Under the pieces are notes generated by a model, which worked only from the letters and a program-made list of their open reading frames with translations, was not told the DNA's origin and did not search any database. A stretch of 64,000 nucleotides of DNA from positions 434,001-498,000 of the forward strand of contig NZ_JAICDG010000002.1 in NCBI RefSeq assembly GCF_022751215.1. The letters run 5' to 3'. Origin of the DNA: Actinomadura terrae (lineage in GTDB: Bacteria > Actinomycetota > Actinomycetes > Streptosporangiales > Streptosporangiaceae). Position 1 is the stretch's first letter. Every line of letters begins with the position of its first letter. Of the stretch, positions 30,541 to 39,242 are shown in pieces. Both the position numbers and the translations under genes were made by a program.

Positions 30541-30727
30541 ACCGCTTATCCATGTCTCGCCATATCTGGCTTGACGCGACTCCGGAGCCGCGCGCCCGTT
30601 AGGTTTGATCGGCAGCCGGATCGCGGGCGGCGTCGCGCGGGACGCCGGGTCCGGACGTGTGGATCGTGTGGACATCTGGGACGGGGCCCGGCGCGGCCCT
30701 TCTCGTCTCTATCGGGAGAGTTGAACT
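30541..30727 (+). promoter_or_regulatory. rpsI-glmM intergenic region
   Basis: After the tandem repeat this stretch contains TTGACG (30571-30576), a good -35 hexamer, but the nearest -10-like hexamer TAGGTT (30600-30605) is 23 bases away, too far for a standard promoter. glmM probably has a promoter here; I cannot place it firmly. Confidence 0.25.
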
Positions 30728-32074
30728 GTGGGTCGTCTGTTCGGGACCGATGGCGTGCGCGGGCTCGCCAACCGTGATCTGACCGCCCGGCTCGCCATGG
30801 ACCTGTCCGCCGCGGCGGCGCGGGTACTGGGCGAGGAGGGCGCGTTCCGGGGGCACCGGCCGCTGGCGGTGGTCGGGCGCGACACCCGGGCGTCGGGGGA
30901 GTTCCTGGAGGCCGCGGTCGTGGCGGGCCTGGCGAGCGCGGGCGTGGAGGTGCTGCGGCTCGGCGTCCTGCCGACCCCGGCGGTGGCGCACCTGGCGCAC
31001 GCGCTGGACGCCGACCTCGGCGTGATGCTGTCGGCCTCGCACAACCCCGCCCCCGACAACGGGATCAAGCTGTTCGACCGCGACGGCTTCAAGCTGCCGG
31101 ACGCCATCGAGGACCGCATCGAGGCGGGCATCGGCGCGCCGTGGGAGCCGCCGACCGGCGCGGGCGTCGGCCGGGTGCGGGACGCGCACGGCGCGGTCGA
31201 GCAGTACGTGGCGCACCTGCTGACGACGCTGCCGGTGTCGCTGGACGGGCTGCGCGTCGTCGTGGACTGCGCGAACGGCGCGTCCAGCGACGTGGCCCCC
31301 GAGGCGCTGCGCCGCGCGGGCGCCGAGGTGATCACGATCGGCACGGCGCCGGACGGGCTGAACATCAACGCCGGGTGCGGATCCACGCATCTGGAGGCGC
31401 TCCAGGCCGCCGTCCGCGAGCACGGCGCGGACGCGGGCATCGCCAACGACGGCGACGCCGACCGCTGCCTCGCGGTGACGGGGTCCGGCGAGATCGTGGA
31501 CGGCGACCAGATCATGGCGATCCTGGCGCTGGACCTGCGGAAGGCGGGCGCGCTCGCGGGCGACACCGTGGTCGCGACCGTGATGTCGAACCTCGGCTTC
31601 AAGCTCGCGATGCGCGCGGCGGGCGTCACGCTGATCGAGACCGCCGTCGGCGACCGGTACGTGCTGGAGGCGATGAAGGACGGCGGCTTCAACTTCGGCG
31701 GCGAGCAGTCCGGCCACGTGATCATGCTGGACCACGCGAGCAGCGGCGACGGCGTGCTGACCGGGCTGCACCTGCTGGCGGCGATGGTGCGGCGCGGCCG
31801 TCCGCTGGACGAGCTGGCCAAGATCATGACCCGGCTGCCGCAGGTGCTGATCAACGTCCGGGACGTCGACAAGGGGCGCGCGACCACCTCGCCCGAGCTG
31901 GCGGAGGCCGTCGCGGCGGCCGAGGCGGAGCTGGGCGACACGGGCCGGGTGCTGATCAGGCCGAGCGGCACCGAGCCGATGGTGCGGGTGATGGTCGAGG
32001 CGGCCGCGCAGGACCAGGCGCAAGCGGTGGCCGAGCGCCTCGCGGGCGTCGTCCGCTCCGCCCTGGGGAACTAG
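30728..32074 (+). CDS. glmM: phosphoglucosamine mutase
   Basis: A 448-residue alpha-phosphohexomutase converting glucosamine-6-phosphate to glucosamine-1-phosphate for peptidoglycan. [12 protein letters not shown] is the family start; the phosphoserine is Ser104 in [14 protein letters not shown]; the metal loop is NDGDADRC; the C-terminal phosphate-binding loop is [12 protein letters not shown]. The start is GTG with GGGAGAGTTGAACT upstream. It pairs functionally with glmS about 10.5 kb downstream. Its stop overlaps the stop of a minus-strand gene. Confidence 0.97.
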   Translation: MGRLFGTDGVRGLANRDLTARLAMDLSAAAARVLGEEGAFRGHRPLAVVGRDTRASGEFLEAAVVAGLASAGVEVLRLGVLPTPAVAHLAHALDADLGVMLSASHNPAPDNGIKLFDRDGFKLPDAIEDRIEAGIGAPWEPPTGAGVGRVRDAHGAVEQYVAHLLTTLPVSLDGLRVVVDCANGASSDVAPEALRRAGAEVITIGTAPDGLNINAGCGSTHLEALQAAVREHGADAGIANDGDADRCLAVTGSGEIVDGDQIMAILALDLRKAGALAGDTVVATVMSNLGFKLAMRAAGVTLIETAVGDRYVLEAMKDGGFNFGGEQSGHVIMLDHASSGDGVLTGLHLLAAMVRRGRPLDELAKIMTRLPQVLINVRDVDKGRATTSPELAEAVAAAEAELGDTGRVLIRPSGTEPMVRVMVEAAAQDQAQAVAERLAGVVRSALGN

Positions 32075-32403
32075 CGCACCAGGTCGTCGATCTCCAGGCG
32101 GCCGACCTTGAGGTGCCTGATCTCGACGGTGCCCGCCTGGAGGTGCTCGACGACAGCGCGCTTGATCACGAGCTTGCCGATCGCGAGGGCGCCGACCGCG
32201 AGCGCCCCGACCGCCACCGAGCCGAGCGCGAGCGAGCCGAGGCCCGTGCCGGCGCGCAGCGTGAGGCCGGTGGCGGACGCGCCGGTCACCTCGGCGCCCG
32301 TCGCGCGGGCGCCGACGCCGCGCTCGGTGCGCACGCGCGGACGCGACTCCGCCTCGCCGTGCACCTGGCCGTTGGGCGACTCATCCTGGGGTTCGCTGGT
32401 CAT
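32071..32403 (-). CDS. small hypothetical protein with Leu/Val/Ala/Gly repeat
   Basis: A 110-residue protein of unknown function. Residues 1-45 are polar; from residue 55 the sequence has short-period repetition ([20 protein letters not shown]) followed by [15 protein letters not shown] and [13 protein letters not shown]. The alternation of hydrophobic and small residues suggests either a membrane hairpin or, more likely given the charged later turns, a beta-solenoid-like stack. It follows the HNH lipoprotein gene by 15 bases on the same strand and overlaps the glmM stop by 4 bases. Confidence 0.65.
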   Translation of the reverse strand: MTSEPQDESPNGQVHGEAESRPRVRTERGVGARATGAEVTGASATGLTLRAGTGLGSLALGSVAVGALAVGALAIGKLVIKRAVVEHLQAGTVEIRHLKVGRLEIDDLVR

Positions 32404-32418
32404 CCCCTGATCCTAGGG

Positions 32419-33081
32419 TCAGCAGCGCGAGAGGAAGTTCTGGAGCGCGTCGTGGTCGGAACGCGTCACGGGCAGGTCGTACTTCTTGGCGACCGCGACG
32501 TACTTGACCGCGTACGTGCACTGGAAGTCCTTCTGCGGCTTCCACTCGCCGGGCCCCGAGTCGCTCTTCTGCCGGTTGGGCACGCCCCAGACGGCGAGCA
32601 GGTTCGCGGTGTCGTTGGCGAACCGTTCCCGCTGGTCCTCGCCCCAGCGGGACGCGCCCATCCGCCAGGCGAGCGCGAGCGGGTAGACGTGGTCGATCTG
32701 CACCTCGGACGCGTCCGACTTGCTGAACGTGATGTCCTTGCCGCTGTAGGGGTCGTGCAGGCGACCCGCCAGGACGACGCACGTCCCCTTCTTCCGGACG
32801 TCCTTCATGTCGCGCGCGAGGACGTCGTTGCGCTGGTCGCAGCCGTTGTGGTCGGTGTCCTTCCAGCGCGTTCCGAACTTGTCGCGCTTGTAGCCGCCGC
32901 CATCGCCCTCGGAGGCGACCCGCAAAGAGGACAGGTCCCGCCCCGACCCTTTCGTACCCGGCGCCGCCGAAGGCGAGGAGGTGTCGGACAGCCCGACCTT
33001 CCCCTCGCAGCCGCTCACCGAAAGGACGGCAAGCGCCGCCCCCGCGACCCACACCGCCGCCGTCCGGTTCCGCCACGCCAT
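32419..33081 (-). CDS. secreted HNH-type (DUF1524-like) lipoprotein
   Basis: A 220-residue protein with a signal peptide and lipobox VSGC, lipidated Cys25 predicted. The mature domain carries QIDHVYPLA (Asp130-His131) and, 28 residues on, NDTANLLAV with PNRQKSD, the layout of the DUF1524/HNH nuclease group. Cys81 and Cys101 may pair. ATG 33081 was chosen over GTG 33096 because a GGTGGTGGCGG stretch precedes it. An extracellular nuclease, perhaps for nutrient scavenging or competition, is an inference. Confidence 0.85.
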   Translation of the reverse strand: MAWRNRTAAVWVAGAALAVLSVSGCEGKVGLSDTSSPSAAPGTKGSGRDLSSLRVASEGDGGGYKRDKFGTRWKDTDHNGCDQRNDVLARDMKDVRKKGTCVVLAGRLHDPYSGKDITFSKSDASEVQIDHVYPLALAWRMGASRWGEDQRERFANDTANLLAVWGVPNRQKSDSGPGEWKPQKDFQCTYAVKYVAVAKKYDLPVTRSDHDALQNFLSRC

Positions 33082-33175
33082 ACCGCCACCACCCACGTTT
33101 TTTGTTGGGCTTTGCCCGTTAAGTCCCCGTTAAACGATCACACTGTACGACCAGCGGTGGCGCGTTTACGGCACG

Positions 33176-34141
33176 ATGGTCGGCGTGCTGCACCTCAGAG
33201 CGATCGTTCCGGCGGATCGCACCGACGACGCCTGCGAGGCGCTCGCCGACTGCGCCGGAGCCACCAACGTCGTCGTGATCCCCGGAGCGGCGCGCGCGCC
33301 GCGCGGCGACCTGGTCCTGGCCGACATCGCCCGCGAGTCCGCCAACGAGGTGCTCGCCGCCCTCCAGGCCCTCGACCTGGAACGGGACGGCTCGATCAGC
33401 CTCGAGAAGATCGACCTGTCGCTGTCGGACGCGGCCGAGCGCGCCGAGCGGCGCGCCCCGGGCCACGGCGACGACGCCGTCGTGTGGGAGGAGCTCGACC
33501 GGCAGGTCAGCGAGGGCGTGGCGCTGACCTGGTCGTTCGTCGCTTTCCTCGCGCTGGCCACGCAGCTCGCCGCGATCGCCGCGCTGATCGACTCGCCGGT
33601 GCTGGTGGTCGGCGCGATGGTGCTCGGCCCGGAGTTCGGCGCGGTCGCGGCGATCTGCTACGGGCTGACCCGGCGGCAGCCGTGGCGGATCATGCAGGCG
33701 GTGCGGGCGCTGGTCGTCGGGTTCCTGGTGGCGATCGCGATCACCTATGTGTGCGCGGTGGTCAGCCACCTGACCGGGGTGATCGAGATGTCCCGGCTGC
33801 CCGACGACCGTCCGCTCACCGCGTTCATCTACACCCCCGACCGCTGGTCGTTCATCGTCGCGCTGCTCGCGGGCGCGGCCGGGGTGCTCTCGCTGACGGC
33901 GGGGAAGTCGTCCGCACTGGTCGGGGTGTTCATCTCGGTCACCACCGTGCCCGCCGCGGGCAACCTCGCGGTCGCGCTCGCGCTCCGGCACGGCAGCGAG
34001 ATCAACGGGTCGCTGCTCCAGCTGGCCGTCAACTTCGCGGGCATGATCATCGCGGGTACGGCGACGCTGCTGCTCCAGCGCGCCACGTGGCACATCGTCC
34101 TGCGCAGGAAGAGACGGGCTCCCGCCGGCAGGGGAACTTAG
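33176..34141 (+). CDS. DUF389 family membrane protein
   Basis: A 321-residue protein. Residues 1-85 form a soluble ferredoxin-like domain (LHLRAIVPADRTDDACEAL); residues 115-310 hold about five or six membrane segments with the DUF389 signature DSPVLVVGAMVLGPEFGAVA. The end is basic. DUF389 proteins are widespread and uncharacterised; a transport role is assumed by many databases without proof. It is divergent from the HNH lipoprotein gene over about 95 bases. Start ATG 33176 has no clear Shine-Dalgarno; GTG 33185 is an alternative. Confidence 0.85.
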   Translation: MVGVLHLRAIVPADRTDDACEALADCAGATNVVVIPGAARAPRGDLVLADIARESANEVLAALQALDLERDGSISLEKIDLSLSDAAERAERRAPGHGDDAVVWEELDRQVSEGVALTWSFVAFLALATQLAAIAALIDSPVLVVGAMVLGPEFGAVAAICYGLTRRQPWRIMQAVRALVVGFLVAIAITYVCAVVSHLTGVIEMSRLPDDRPLTAFIYTPDRWSFIVALLAGAAGVLSLTAGKSSALVGVFISVTTVPAAGNLAVALALRHGSEINGSLLQLAVNFAGMIIAGTATLLLQRATWHIVLRRKRRAPAGRGT

Positions 34142-34213
34142 GTCGATCGCACGTCGGACCTATGGCTGTGACGCGTAGCACCTAAGGGTGACGTGCGGCG
34201 GCGGGCCAGGCAC

Positions 34214-34228
34214 TAGGTTCGGACTATG
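34214..34228 (+). promoter_or_regulatory. candidate leaderless promoter for ABC operon
   Basis: TAGGTT (34214-34219) is followed by exactly 6 bases and then the ATG at 34226, so a transcript starting 6-7 bases after the -10 box would begin at or next to the start codon. No Shine-Dalgarno is visible, which fits leaderless translation, common in actinobacteria. The -35 (GTGACG, 34188) is poorly spaced. Confidence 0.45.
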
Positions 34229-35173
34229 CCGATCATCGCCACCCAGGGGCTGTCGATGAGGTTCCCCCGGGTGACCGCCCTGGACGACCTCTCCGTGGCC
34301 GTCGAACCCGGTGTCGTCGGCCTCGTGGGCGCCAACGGCGCCGGCAAGTCGACGCTCATCAAGATCCTCCTCGGCCTGTTGCCGCCGACCACCGGTACCG
34401 CCACGGTGCTGGGCATGGACATCGCCCGCGAGGGCGTCAAGATCCGCGAGAGCGTCGGGTTCATGCCCGAGTACGAGTGCCTCCCGCCGGACGTGTCCGC
34501 CACCGAGTTCGTCGTGCACATGGCGCGGATGTGCGGGCTGCCGCCGACCGCCGCCCGCGAGCGCGCCGCCGACACCCTCCGCCACGTCGGGCTGTACGAG
34601 GAGCGCTACCGTCCGATCGGCGGCTACTCCACCGGCATGCGGCAGCGGGTGAAGCTCGCGCAGGCGCTCGTCCACGACCCGAAGCTCGTGTTCCTGGACG
34701 AGCCCACCAACGGCCTCGACCCGGCCGGGCGCGACGAGATGCTCGACCTGATCCGCCGCGTCGGCGCCGAGTTCGGCATCAGCGTCCTCGTCACCTCGCA
34801 CCTGCTGGGCGAGCTGGAGCGCGTCTGCGACCACGTCGTGATCATCGACGGCGGCCGGCTGCTGCGCTCCCAGGCCGTCGAGGCGTACACGACCGAGAGC
34901 GGCGTGCTCACCGTCGAGGTCGAGGAGGGGCGCGACGACCTGCACCGCGTCCTCCAGGAGCACGGCGCCGCCGCCCGCGCCGAGGGCCGGTTCCTCGTCG
35001 TGGACATCGCGGGCGAGAGCACCTACGACCTCGTCCGCGACGGCGTCGCGGAACTCGGGCTGCGGCTGATCCGGATGGAGCAGCGCCGCCACCACATCGA
35101 AGAGGTCTTCCAGGACGCACCCGACGTCGCCGGAGCGCCCGGCGCGAACCTCCCGCAGGGGGCGCCGCGATGA
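34226..35173 (+). CDS. ABC transporter ATP-binding protein
   Basis: A 315-residue ATPase of the ABC-2 exporter type. Walker A is GANGAGKST (residues 35-43), signature YSTGMRQR (134-141), Walker B LVFLDEP (154-160), and the H-loop is in VTSHLL. The C-terminal about 90 residues are the accessory domain usual in CcmA/NatA-like subunits. It forms an ATGA overlap with its permease. First gene of a four-gene operon with two ATPase-permease pairs; the cargo is unknown. Confidence 0.93.
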   Translation: MPIIATQGLSMRFPRVTALDDLSVAVEPGVVGLVGANGAGKSTLIKILLGLLPPTTGTATVLGMDIAREGVKIRESVGFMPEYECLPPDVSATEFVVHMARMCGLPPTAARERAADTLRHVGLYEERYRPIGGYSTGMRQRVKLAQALVHDPKLVFLDEPTNGLDPAGRDEMLDLIRRVGAEFGISVLVTSHLLGELERVCDHVVIIDGGRLLRSQAVEAYTTESGVLTVEVEEGRDDLHRVLQEHGAAARAEGRFLVVDIAGESTYDLVRDGVAELGLRLIRMEQRRHHIEEVFQDAPDVAGAPGANLPQGAPR

Positions 35174-36048
35174 GCACCAGCACGATCCACGACATCGGCT
35201 ACCGGCACTACGACGGCCGCCGCAACGGCCGTGCCTACGTGCTGCGGTCGCTGTACCTGCACAGCCTGCGCGCCGCGTTCGGCCTCGGCCGCCCCGCCCG
35301 CGCCAAGGTGATGCCGTTCATCCTCGGGGCGATCATGCTGCTGCCCGCCGCCGGGTCGGTCGCGGTGTTCGCCGTCACCAAGCAGGAGGACGTGCTGATG
35401 CGCTACTCCTCCTACGCCCCGACGCTCCAGGTGATCATCGCGATCTTCCTGGCGACGCAGGCGCCCGTGCTGGCCTCGCGGGAGCTGCGCTTCCACGTCG
35501 TCCCGCTGTACTTCTCCCGGCCGGTCGGCCACCTCGACTTCGTGCTGGCGAAGATCGCGGCGATGGCCACCGCGTTGTTCGCGCTGATCGGGGTGCCCGT
35601 CACCGTCCTGTACGTCGGCGGGCTGGTCACGAAGGCGCCGGACTCGGCCGACCAGCTCGGCCGCTACCTCGCCGCGCTGGTGGGCTGCGCGCTGTTCGCG
35701 CTCGTCCTCGCCGCGATCGGGATGGTCGTCGCGGCGTTCACGCCCCGGCGCGGCTTCGGCGTCGCCGCCGTGATCGCCGTGTTCATGCTGAGCAGCACGC
35801 TCGTGCTGGTCGTCCAGGGCATCGCCGAGAACCAGACGAACTTCACGGTCTCGGGCTGGGCCGGGCTGTTCGCCCCGTTCAACCTGGTCGACACCGTGCA
35901 GGTCAGGCTGCTCAACGCGGAGAAGTCCTCGGTGCAGGTGGCGCCCGGCCTGAAGGGCGGCGTGGTCGCGCTCGCCATGTGCGCCGCCCTCGTGTTCGGC
36001 TCGGTCGCGGTCCTGTACCGCCGGTTCCGGAAGGCTGGCCTGTCGTGA
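35170..36048 (+). CDS. ABC-2 type transporter permease
   Basis: A 292-residue membrane protein; the frame is open upstream, but ATG 35170 overlapping the ATPase stop is the start. IHDIGYRHYDGRRNGR at the start, then about six membrane segments (e.g. VMPFILGAIMLLPAAGSVAV, VIIAIFLATQAPVLASREL). The pattern of a soluble 35-residue N-terminus with YRHYDG is seen in many actinobacterial ABC-2 permeases. Stop overlaps the next ATPase gene (GTGA). Confidence 0.9.
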   Translation: MSTSTIHDIGYRHYDGRRNGRAYVLRSLYLHSLRAAFGLGRPARAKVMPFILGAIMLLPAAGSVAVFAVTKQEDVLMRYSSYAPTLQVIIAIFLATQAPVLASRELRFHVVPLYFSRPVGHLDFVLAKIAAMATALFALIGVPVTVLYVGGLVTKAPDSADQLGRYLAALVGCALFALVLAAIGMVVAAFTPRRGFGVAAVIAVFMLSSTLVLVVQGIAENQTNFTVSGWAGLFAPFNLVDTVQVRLLNAEKSSVQVAPGLKGGVVALAMCAALVFGSVAVLYRRFRKAGLS

Positions 36049-36956
36049 GCGAACTGCGACTGGACGCGGTGTCGCGCTGGTACGGCAACGTCGTCGCCGT
36101 CAACGGCGTCTCGATGACGGTCGGGCCCGGCGTGACCGGGCTGCTCGGCCCGAACGGCGCCGGGAAGTCCACGCTGATCCACATGATGGGCGGGTTCCTC
36201 GCCCCCTCCTCCGGGACGGTCACGCTCGACGGCGCCCCGATCTGGCAGAACCCGGGCATCTACCGCAGCCTCGGGCTCGTCCCGGAGCGGGAGGCCGCCT
36301 ACGACTTCCTCACCGGCCGCCAGTTCATCCTGGCGATGGCCAAGCTGCACAAGCTGCCCGACCCGCGCGCCGCCGCGAGCCGCGCCATCGGCCAGGTCGA
36401 GATGGACTACGCCGCCGACCGGACGATCGGCAACTACTCCAAGGGCATGAAGCAGCGGATCAAGATGGCCTCGGCGCTGGTGCACGACCCGCCCGTCCTG
36501 CTGCTGGACGAGCCGTTCAACGGCATGGACCCCCGGCAGCGCCTCCAGCTCATGGACCTCATCCGCCGGATGGCCGAGCAGGGCCGCACGATCCTGTTCA
36601 GCTCGCACATCCTGGAGGAGGTCGAGCGGCTCGCCAGCCATATCGAGGTGATCGTCGCCGGGCGGCACGCCGCGTCCGGGGACTTCCGCAAGATCCGCCG
36701 GCTGATGACCGACCGGCCGCACATCTTCCTCGTCCGCTCCTCCGACGACCGCCGCCTCGCCGCCGCGATCATCGCCGACGGCTCGGCGCGCAGCGTCCAG
36801 CTCACCGACAAGGGCCTCCAGGTCGAGGCCGTCGACTTCCAGCGCTTCACCTGGCTCCTCCCGCAAGTCTCGCGGGACGCGGGCGTCCGCCTCTGGGAGG
36901 TCTCCCCGGCCGACGAGTCCCTGGAAAGCGTCTTCTCCTACCTGGTGGCCCGATGA
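36045..36956 (+). CDS. ABC transporter ATP-binding protein
   Basis: A 303-residue ATPase from GTG 36045, overlapping the previous stop. Walker A GPNGAGKST (35-43), signature YSKGMKQR, Walker B VLLLDEPFNGMD, H-loop SSHILEE. It is a paralogue of the ATPase two genes upstream. Overlaps its permease partner by 4 bases (ATGA). Confidence 0.93.
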   Translation: MSELRLDAVSRWYGNVVAVNGVSMTVGPGVTGLLGPNGAGKSTLIHMMGGFLAPSSGTVTLDGAPIWQNPGIYRSLGLVPEREAAYDFLTGRQFILAMAKLHKLPDPRAAASRAIGQVEMDYAADRTIGNYSKGMKQRIKMASALVHDPPVLLLDEPFNGMDPRQRLQLMDLIRRMAEQGRTILFSSHILEEVERLASHIEVIVAGRHAASGDFRKIRRLMTDRPHIFLVRSSDDRRLAAAIIADGSARSVQLTDKGLQVEAVDFQRFTWLLPQVSRDAGVRLWEVSPADESLESVFSYLVAR

Positions 36957-37669
36957 ACAGCACCATTGCCATGATCACGTTCCGCGCGATGCTCGGCCGG
37001 CGCCGCGCGCTGCTGCTGCTCGCGCTGCCGCTGGTGCTGCTCGTCCTCGCGGCGGTCCTGCGCTACACCGACAACAACGACCTCGACATCTCCGCCGACG
37101 TCCTCCAGAAGTTCGGCCTCGCCACCCTGCTCCCGCTGCTCGCGCTGATCGCGGGCACCGGCGTGATCGGCCCGGAGATCGACGACGGCCAGATCATGTA
37201 CGTGCTGACCAAGCCGATCCCCCGGCAGGTCGTCGTGCTGACCAAGCTCGCGGTGGCGATCGTGCTGGTCACGGTGTTCGCGGTGGTCCCCACACTCCTG
37301 GCGGGAGAGATCCTCACCGGCGGGACGGCCGGGATGGCGCCCGCCTTCACGGTCGGCGTCCTGGTCGGCGGCGTCACCTACAGCGCCGTGTTCGTCGCCC
37401 TCGCCGTGGCCAGCCGCAACGCCGTCACGATCGGCCTGCTGTACGCGCTGGTCTGGGAGAGCCTGCTAGGCAACTTCGCCCCCGGCGCGAAGTCGGCGTC
37501 GATCCAGCAGTGGGCCCTGTCGGTCACCGACGCGATGACCTCGGCCACCCCGGTCAAATCAACGGTGGACCTCTCGGTCGCGATCCCACTCCTGATCACC
37601 GTCTCCCTGGGCGGCACCCTCCTAGCCGCCTACCGCCTCCGCTCCCTCTCAGTAGCCCACGCCGAGTAA
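36953..37669 (+). CDS. ABC-2 type transporter permease
   Basis: A 238-residue membrane protein with about six segments, e.g. ALLLLALPLVLLVLAAVL near the start and FGLATLLPLLALIAGTGVIG. The motif PEIDDGQIMYVLTKPIPR, a loop seen in ABC-2 permeases between helices 2 and 3, is present. Last gene of the four-gene operon; it is shorter than the first permease. Confidence 0.9.
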   Translation: MNSTIAMITFRAMLGRRRALLLLALPLVLLVLAAVLRYTDNNDLDISADVLQKFGLATLLPLLALIAGTGVIGPEIDDGQIMYVLTKPIPRQVVVLTKLAVAIVLVTVFAVVPTLLAGEILTGGTAGMAPAFTVGVLVGGVTYSAVFVALAVASRNAVTIGLLYALVWESLLGNFAPGAKSASIQQWALSVTDAMTSATPVKSTVDLSVAIPLLITVSLGGTLLAAYRLRSLSVAHAE

Positions 37670-37680
37670 AAGGAGCCGCC

Positions 37681-37785
37681 ATGGACGCCCTGACCGGCCT
37701 GGGCCTCGAAGTCTGGGCATGGCGTGCGGCCAGGAAGCCGCAGACCGGCGACGACGTCGATCACCGAATATGTTGCGACTGGTGA
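37681..37785 (+). CDS. possible 34-residue small protein
   Basis: ATG 37681 is preceded by AAAGGAG with 6-base spacing, a better ribosome binding site than many real genes here, and lies 11 bases after the ABC operon. The predicted 34 residues begin MDALTGLGLEVWAWRAAR and end in ICCDW. No homologue is recognised and the A+T-richer end overlaps possible operator sites, so it may be spurious. Confidence 0.3.
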   Translation: MDALTGLGLEVWAWRAARKPQTGDDVDHRICCDW

Positions 37786-37824
37786 CATCTCTATCACCTT
37801 CTGTGAAGCCCCGGTGAGGGTCAC
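37761..37824. promoter_or_regulatory. cluster of GGTGA/TCACC half-sites upstream of XRE regulator
   Basis: TCACC (37761), GGTGA (37781), TCACC (37794) and GGTGA (37813, followed by GGTCAC) occur within 64 bases. The middle pair forms an inverted repeat GGTGA-N8-TCACC. A cluster like this directly upstream of a helix-turn-helix gene suggests an autoregulatory operator. Confidence 0.4.
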
Positions 37825-37886
37825 GCGGCGTGAGGACACTGGGGAGGGCGGTTACTGCCGTCCACCCGTGCGAGGTGCATCCGAAG

Positions 37887-39242
37887 ATGTCGGCCGTGAA
37901 GAGGCCCGAGGGCGTGAAGAAGGTCATCGGTGCGCGGCTGCGCGCTCTGCGGGAGGAGCCACGGGACGAGCTCGGCCATTCTCGCTGGTCCCGGGAGAAA
38001 TGGGCGATCAAGCTTCGCGGCGCGGCCGGGCCGTCCGCGCAGGCTATGCCGGGTGTGCAGAGCCTGGCGCAGATGATCAAGCAGTGGGAATGCGGTGACC
38101 ATGTTCCCGGTCCCTTTTACCGGGCGTTGTACGCCAGTGTCACGGGTAAGACAGAGAAGGAGCTGTTCAAAGAGGCACTGAGCCCTGAGCCACCAACATC
38201 CCTGACGAAGCTCGTGGGCGAAAGTCCTCTCACCTCTCTGGAGGATGATGTGAGACGCCGTGCTGCGATGCAGGTGATCGCTGCGTTGGGTGCCGGGGCC
38301 GCGATTCCGCCGGGTCTCCTGGAGACCGCGCTGTCGGGAATCGAGGACGCCCTGGGCAATCCCCAGGACACCGCCGAGTGGGAACGCCTCGTCGCCGATT
38401 ACGATCACCGGCTGAACGCGTCGCCTGCGGGCGCGCTCGCCGGTGAGCTCACCACCGACCTCGCCGCGTTGAGCGTCGTGCTCAAACGCAACCTCCCACC
38501 CCTCCAGACGGCGACATTACTGCGTGTGTCCGCCGCCCTTTCCGGGCTCTTGGCCATCGACTTCTCGGACGCGGGTGACTATCGCGCTTCGCGCGTTGCG
38601 TGGGGTGCGGCGACAAGAGCGGCGGATGGATCCGGCGACCAGGACATGCAGGTTTGGACGCGAGGGCAGCAAGCTAAGTTCTCCCAATACTCGGGAGGCT
38701 CGCCCTCCACGCTAGTGGCCCTTGCCGACGAAGCGCATCGGATAGCGGGCGGGACGGCATCGCCCGGTCTCGCTCACGCCATCGGCGCGCGCATGTACCT
38801 GGCGATCGACGACGGCGACGCCGAGAAGGTTCGCGCATTGCTGGCGGAAATGAACCGCGTGTGCGAACGGATAGGCGATACAGAGCCCGGGCATTCGGTG
38901 TTCAGATTCCGAGAGACGCAACGGCTGTGGAGCGAGTCCTACGCCTATGCTCAGGCGGGGGATAAGCGTGCCGCAGAGTCTTTGGCGCAGGCTCGGGGGT
39001 TGTACCCCATGAACGTGCTCGCCCCACGGGTGAATCTGACCTTGATCGAATCGGTGTCCCTGGTCAAGGGACGGGAGGTCGGGGAAGGTCTCGAACTGGC
39101 GCTGAACGTGCTTCAGGGTCAGGAGCGCACAAGTGCTGGAGGGCGCATGCTCACCGGTTCCGTCCTTGGGCTCCTGCCGCCTGAGGCTCGCTCCCTTCCA
39201 GAAGCGCGAGAAATTCGCGCCCTAACGGCGGGGCCCGTCTAG
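37887..39242 (+). CDS. XRE-family helix-turn-helix regulator with large C-terminal domain
   Basis: A 451-residue protein. The first about 90 residues contain a divergent helix-turn-helix (VKKVIGARLRALREEPRDEL, then SLAQMIKQWECGDHVPGPFY). The remainder is helical and resembles the TPR-like sensor part of NsdA-type actinobacterial regulators. Start is uncertain: GTG 37830 would add 19 residues and GTG 37896 remove 3. Its stop overlaps the stop of the convergent DUF4132 gene. Targets are unknown; the adjacent ABC operon is a candidate. Confidence 0.75.
   Translation: MSAVKRPEGVKKVIGARLRALREEPRDELGHSRWSREKWAIKLRGAAGPSAQAMPGVQSLAQMIKQWECGDHVPGPFYRALYASVTGKTEKELFKEALSPEPPTSLTKLVGESPLTSLEDDVRRRAAMQVIAALGAGAAIPPGLLETALSGIEDALGNPQDTAEWERLVADYDHRLNASPAGALAGELTTDLAALSVVLKRNLPPLQTATLLRVSAALSGLLAIDFSDAGDYRASRVAWGAATRAADGSGDQDMQVWTRGQQAKFSQYSGGSPSTLVALADEAHRIAGGTASPGLAHAIGARMYLAIDDGDAEKVRALLAEMNRVCERIGDTEPGHSVFRFRETQRLWSESYAYAQAGDKRAAESLAQARGLYPMNVLAPRVNLTLIESVSLVKGREVGEGLELALNVLQGQERTSAGGRMLTGSVLGLLPPEARSLPEAREIRALTAGPV

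Noticed and set aside
30599..32023. Minus-strand frames of over 400 codons
   Set aside because: Antisense to glmM, which has its full active-site motifs.
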